A stretch of DNA of 64,000 nt. It comes from Protonemura montana (Eukaryota > Arthropoda > Insecta > Plecoptera > Nemouridae). Every line of letters begins with the position of its first letter. Position 1 is the first letter of the stretch. The notes under the pieces were generated by a model, which saw only the letters and a list, made by a program, of their open reading frames with translations, was not told the origin of the DNA and ran no database searches. A program made the translations under genes and the position numbers. The stretch lies in contig OX387607.1 in NCBI GenBank assembly GCA_947568835.1, positions 19,061,277 through 19,125,276 on the forward strand, written 5' to 3'. This document shows positions 62,486 through 64,000 of the stretch, piece by piece.

Positions 62486-62721
62486 GTATTTTCAAATAAT
62501 TTCAATAATTGTTAAATTATGAAGATTATTTTGAGCTTTGTGAGTGATATGTCTCCTCCATCGGGTCGTTCATTGACCAGCCACTTAAGCCGCACTTGAT
62601 TTATCCAAATGAACATAAATTCCTCTTGACGTCGGTTTATTTGTGGATAGCGGGGAATTGAAAGATGAGTTTGGCGATACGAAAACGAGGGTCGCCATTT
62701 TTTATGACGTATAGTGAATTC

Positions 62722-62782
62722 TGACGTCAGTATGACGTCAAGAAACAGAAGCGAACGCAAAGGATACAACAAAATGACGTCA
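62722..62782. promoter_or_regulatory. Cluster of three CRE-like sites
   Basis: Perfect TGACGTCA palindromes lie at 62722, 62733 and 62775, with partial matches at 62628 and 62704. CREB/ATF proteins bind this motif in animals. No transcription start is placed nearby, so function is inferred only from clustering. Confidence 0.4.
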
Positions 62783-62829
62783 GAACTACGTGTAGTTAAT
62801 CACAGCCCGTTTTCATCCCGCCACGAGAA

Positions 62830-63270
62830 TTCATATTTTAGCCATTCTTAAAACAAATAGAAATAGAAAAGTTATGATCGGATTATAAAAAGAAAAAATA
62901 CATCGGATTTTATTTTGAATGCGTATTTGAACACAATGATAATAATTAAATAATAATTTAAATGATATAAATCTGAAATTAATGATTTTTGAAGATTATC
63001 TGACCTATTGTAATGGATGTGTTAAACATGCTTGCAGCAGGGTGGATGTGTTGCCACCCCATCCAGGTGGAATTTTGTGTTTGTCAATCAATAAGCATTA
63101 AACCCATTAACTTCAAAACATAAATTTTCAAAATAAAACTGCTATGCCACTAGATTTGAACCAAATTTGCAGAGCACATATTTGGGTTTTCATCTTAAAG
63201 CTTCTGCGTTCTTCAGCGAAATCGGTTTGGTAGTTTTTAAAATTTCAAAATTAACGAATATTTTCAGATT
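62830..63270. other. AT-rich stretch without recognised features
   Basis: Low-complexity A/T-rich sequence between the CRE cluster and the last SINE copy; no open frames or repeats of note. Confidence 0.55.
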
Positions 63271-63279
63271 TAGGATAAT

Positions 63280-64000
63280 ATCTTACTTAAATTGCAAACG
63301 CTTGCAATGCGCGGGGTATTTTATTATTAGCATCACTATAACCGTCTCAAAAATTGATGTCCAAACGCGGACTCGAACCCCGATCTCCATCTGTCGCGGG
63401 TGTTGCTCTAACCAATTGAGCTACTTGGACCCCGATCTCCACCTGTCACGGGTGTTGCTCTAACCAATTGAGCTACTTGGACCCCGATCTCCACCTGTCA
63501 CGGGTGTTTCTCTAACCCATTGAGCTACTTGGACCCCGATCTCCACCTGTCACGGGTGTTGCTCTAACCAATTGAGCTACTTGGACCCCAATCTCCACCT
63601 GTCGCGGGTGTTGCTCTAACCAATTGAGCTACTTGGACCCCGATCTGCACCTGTCGCGGGTGTTGCTCTAACCAATTGAGCTACTTGGACCCCGATCTCC
63701 ACCTGTCGCGGGTGTTGCTCTAACCAATTGAGCTACTTGGACCTCGATCTCCACCTGTCGCGGGTGTTGCTCTAACCAATTGAGCTACTTGAACCCCGAT
63801 CTCCACCTGTCGCGGGTGTTGCTCTAACCAATTGAGCTACTTGGACCTCGATCTCCACCTGTCGTGGGTGTTGCTCTAACCAATTGAGCTACTTAGACCC
63901 CGATCTCCACCTGTCGCGGGTGTTGCTCTAACCAATTGAGCTACTTAGACTCCGATCTCCACCTGTCGCGGGTGTTGCTCTAACCAATTGAGCTACTTGG
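63280..64000 (-). repeat. Composite tRNA-derived SINE with twelve or more head modules (copy F, cut by the window edge)
   Basis: The body lies at 63280-63355, the T-arm (GGACTCGAACCCCG on the plus strand) at about 63368. The 52-nt modules then continue to the last base of the window. Confidence 0.85.

Overview
This looks like nuclear DNA of an animal, probably a non-vertebrate. The genes are split by many introns with GT..AG junctions that keep frame. There are 5S-rRNA-derived and tRNA-derived SINEs, MITE-like elements and a Helitron-like element, and an unusually large share of the window is minisatellite. The species cannot be fixed from sequence alone. Minisatellites at exon-intron junctions have been described in amphioxus (from memory), so a cephalochordate is one candidate, but only as inference.

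Four genes can be supported. (1) A dynamin/EHD-like GTPase, minus strand, about 0.7-23.4 kb. Seven coding exons join in frame (P-loop GNHSAGKS, DTPG, SKAD), and a hydrophobic C-terminal exon is tentative. (2) A complete PIG-L gene (GPI-anchor de-N-acetylase), minus strand, 25.6-29.9 kb, six exons, 298 codons. (3) A transcobalamin/intrinsic-factor-like cobalamin-binding protein, minus strand, 33.0-54.0 kb. Eight exons are resolved, and one intron is about 14.6 kb. A candidate upstream exon lies at 59.3-59.6 kb. (4) A small plus-strand membrane-protein gene starting at 59610, possibly divergent from gene 3, with two exons visible.

Layout: 0-0.5 kb and 63.3-64 kb are arrays of a tRNA-like 52-nt module. 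1.0-2.2 kb is a 114-nt minisatellite. 2.6-6.1 kb is a 78-nt minisatellite filling an intron. 6.9-16.9 kb is an intron packed with SINEs, a MITE and a second 114-nt array. 17.5-19.8 kb is a 41-nt array. 19.9-25.5 kb is mostly quiet intron and intergenic DNA holding exons of gene 1. 25.6-29.9 kb is PIG-L. 30-33 kb is AT-rich and featureless. 33-36.2 kb holds the 3' exons of gene 3. 36.96-50.73 kb is four head-to-tail copies of a 3.3-3.7 kb Helitron-like unit, each carrying a long array of a 10-nt repeat. 51-53.4 kb holds 41-nt, 85-nt and 57-nt arrays between exons. 54.1-59.27 kb is a 31-nt array of about 165 copies. 59.6-62.5 kb is gene 4 with 118-nt arrays in two introns.

The most striking pattern is that the arrays sit at splice junctions. 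Several begin within a few bases of a 5' splice site or end within about 10-60 bases of a 3' splice site. In three places the duplicated unit contains the 5' splice site itself. One intron of gene 1 is essentially pure repeat, has a length divisible by three, and is open in frame with both flanking exons. In the same window, 5S-derived and tRNA-derived SINEs each show tandem amplification of the internal segment that carries the Pol III promoter. Nearly all long open frames in the window are by-products of stop-free repeat units and are not genes. The identified genes belong to unrelated pathways (membrane remodelling GTPase, GPI-anchor synthesis, vitamin B12 binding), with no sign that they act together.
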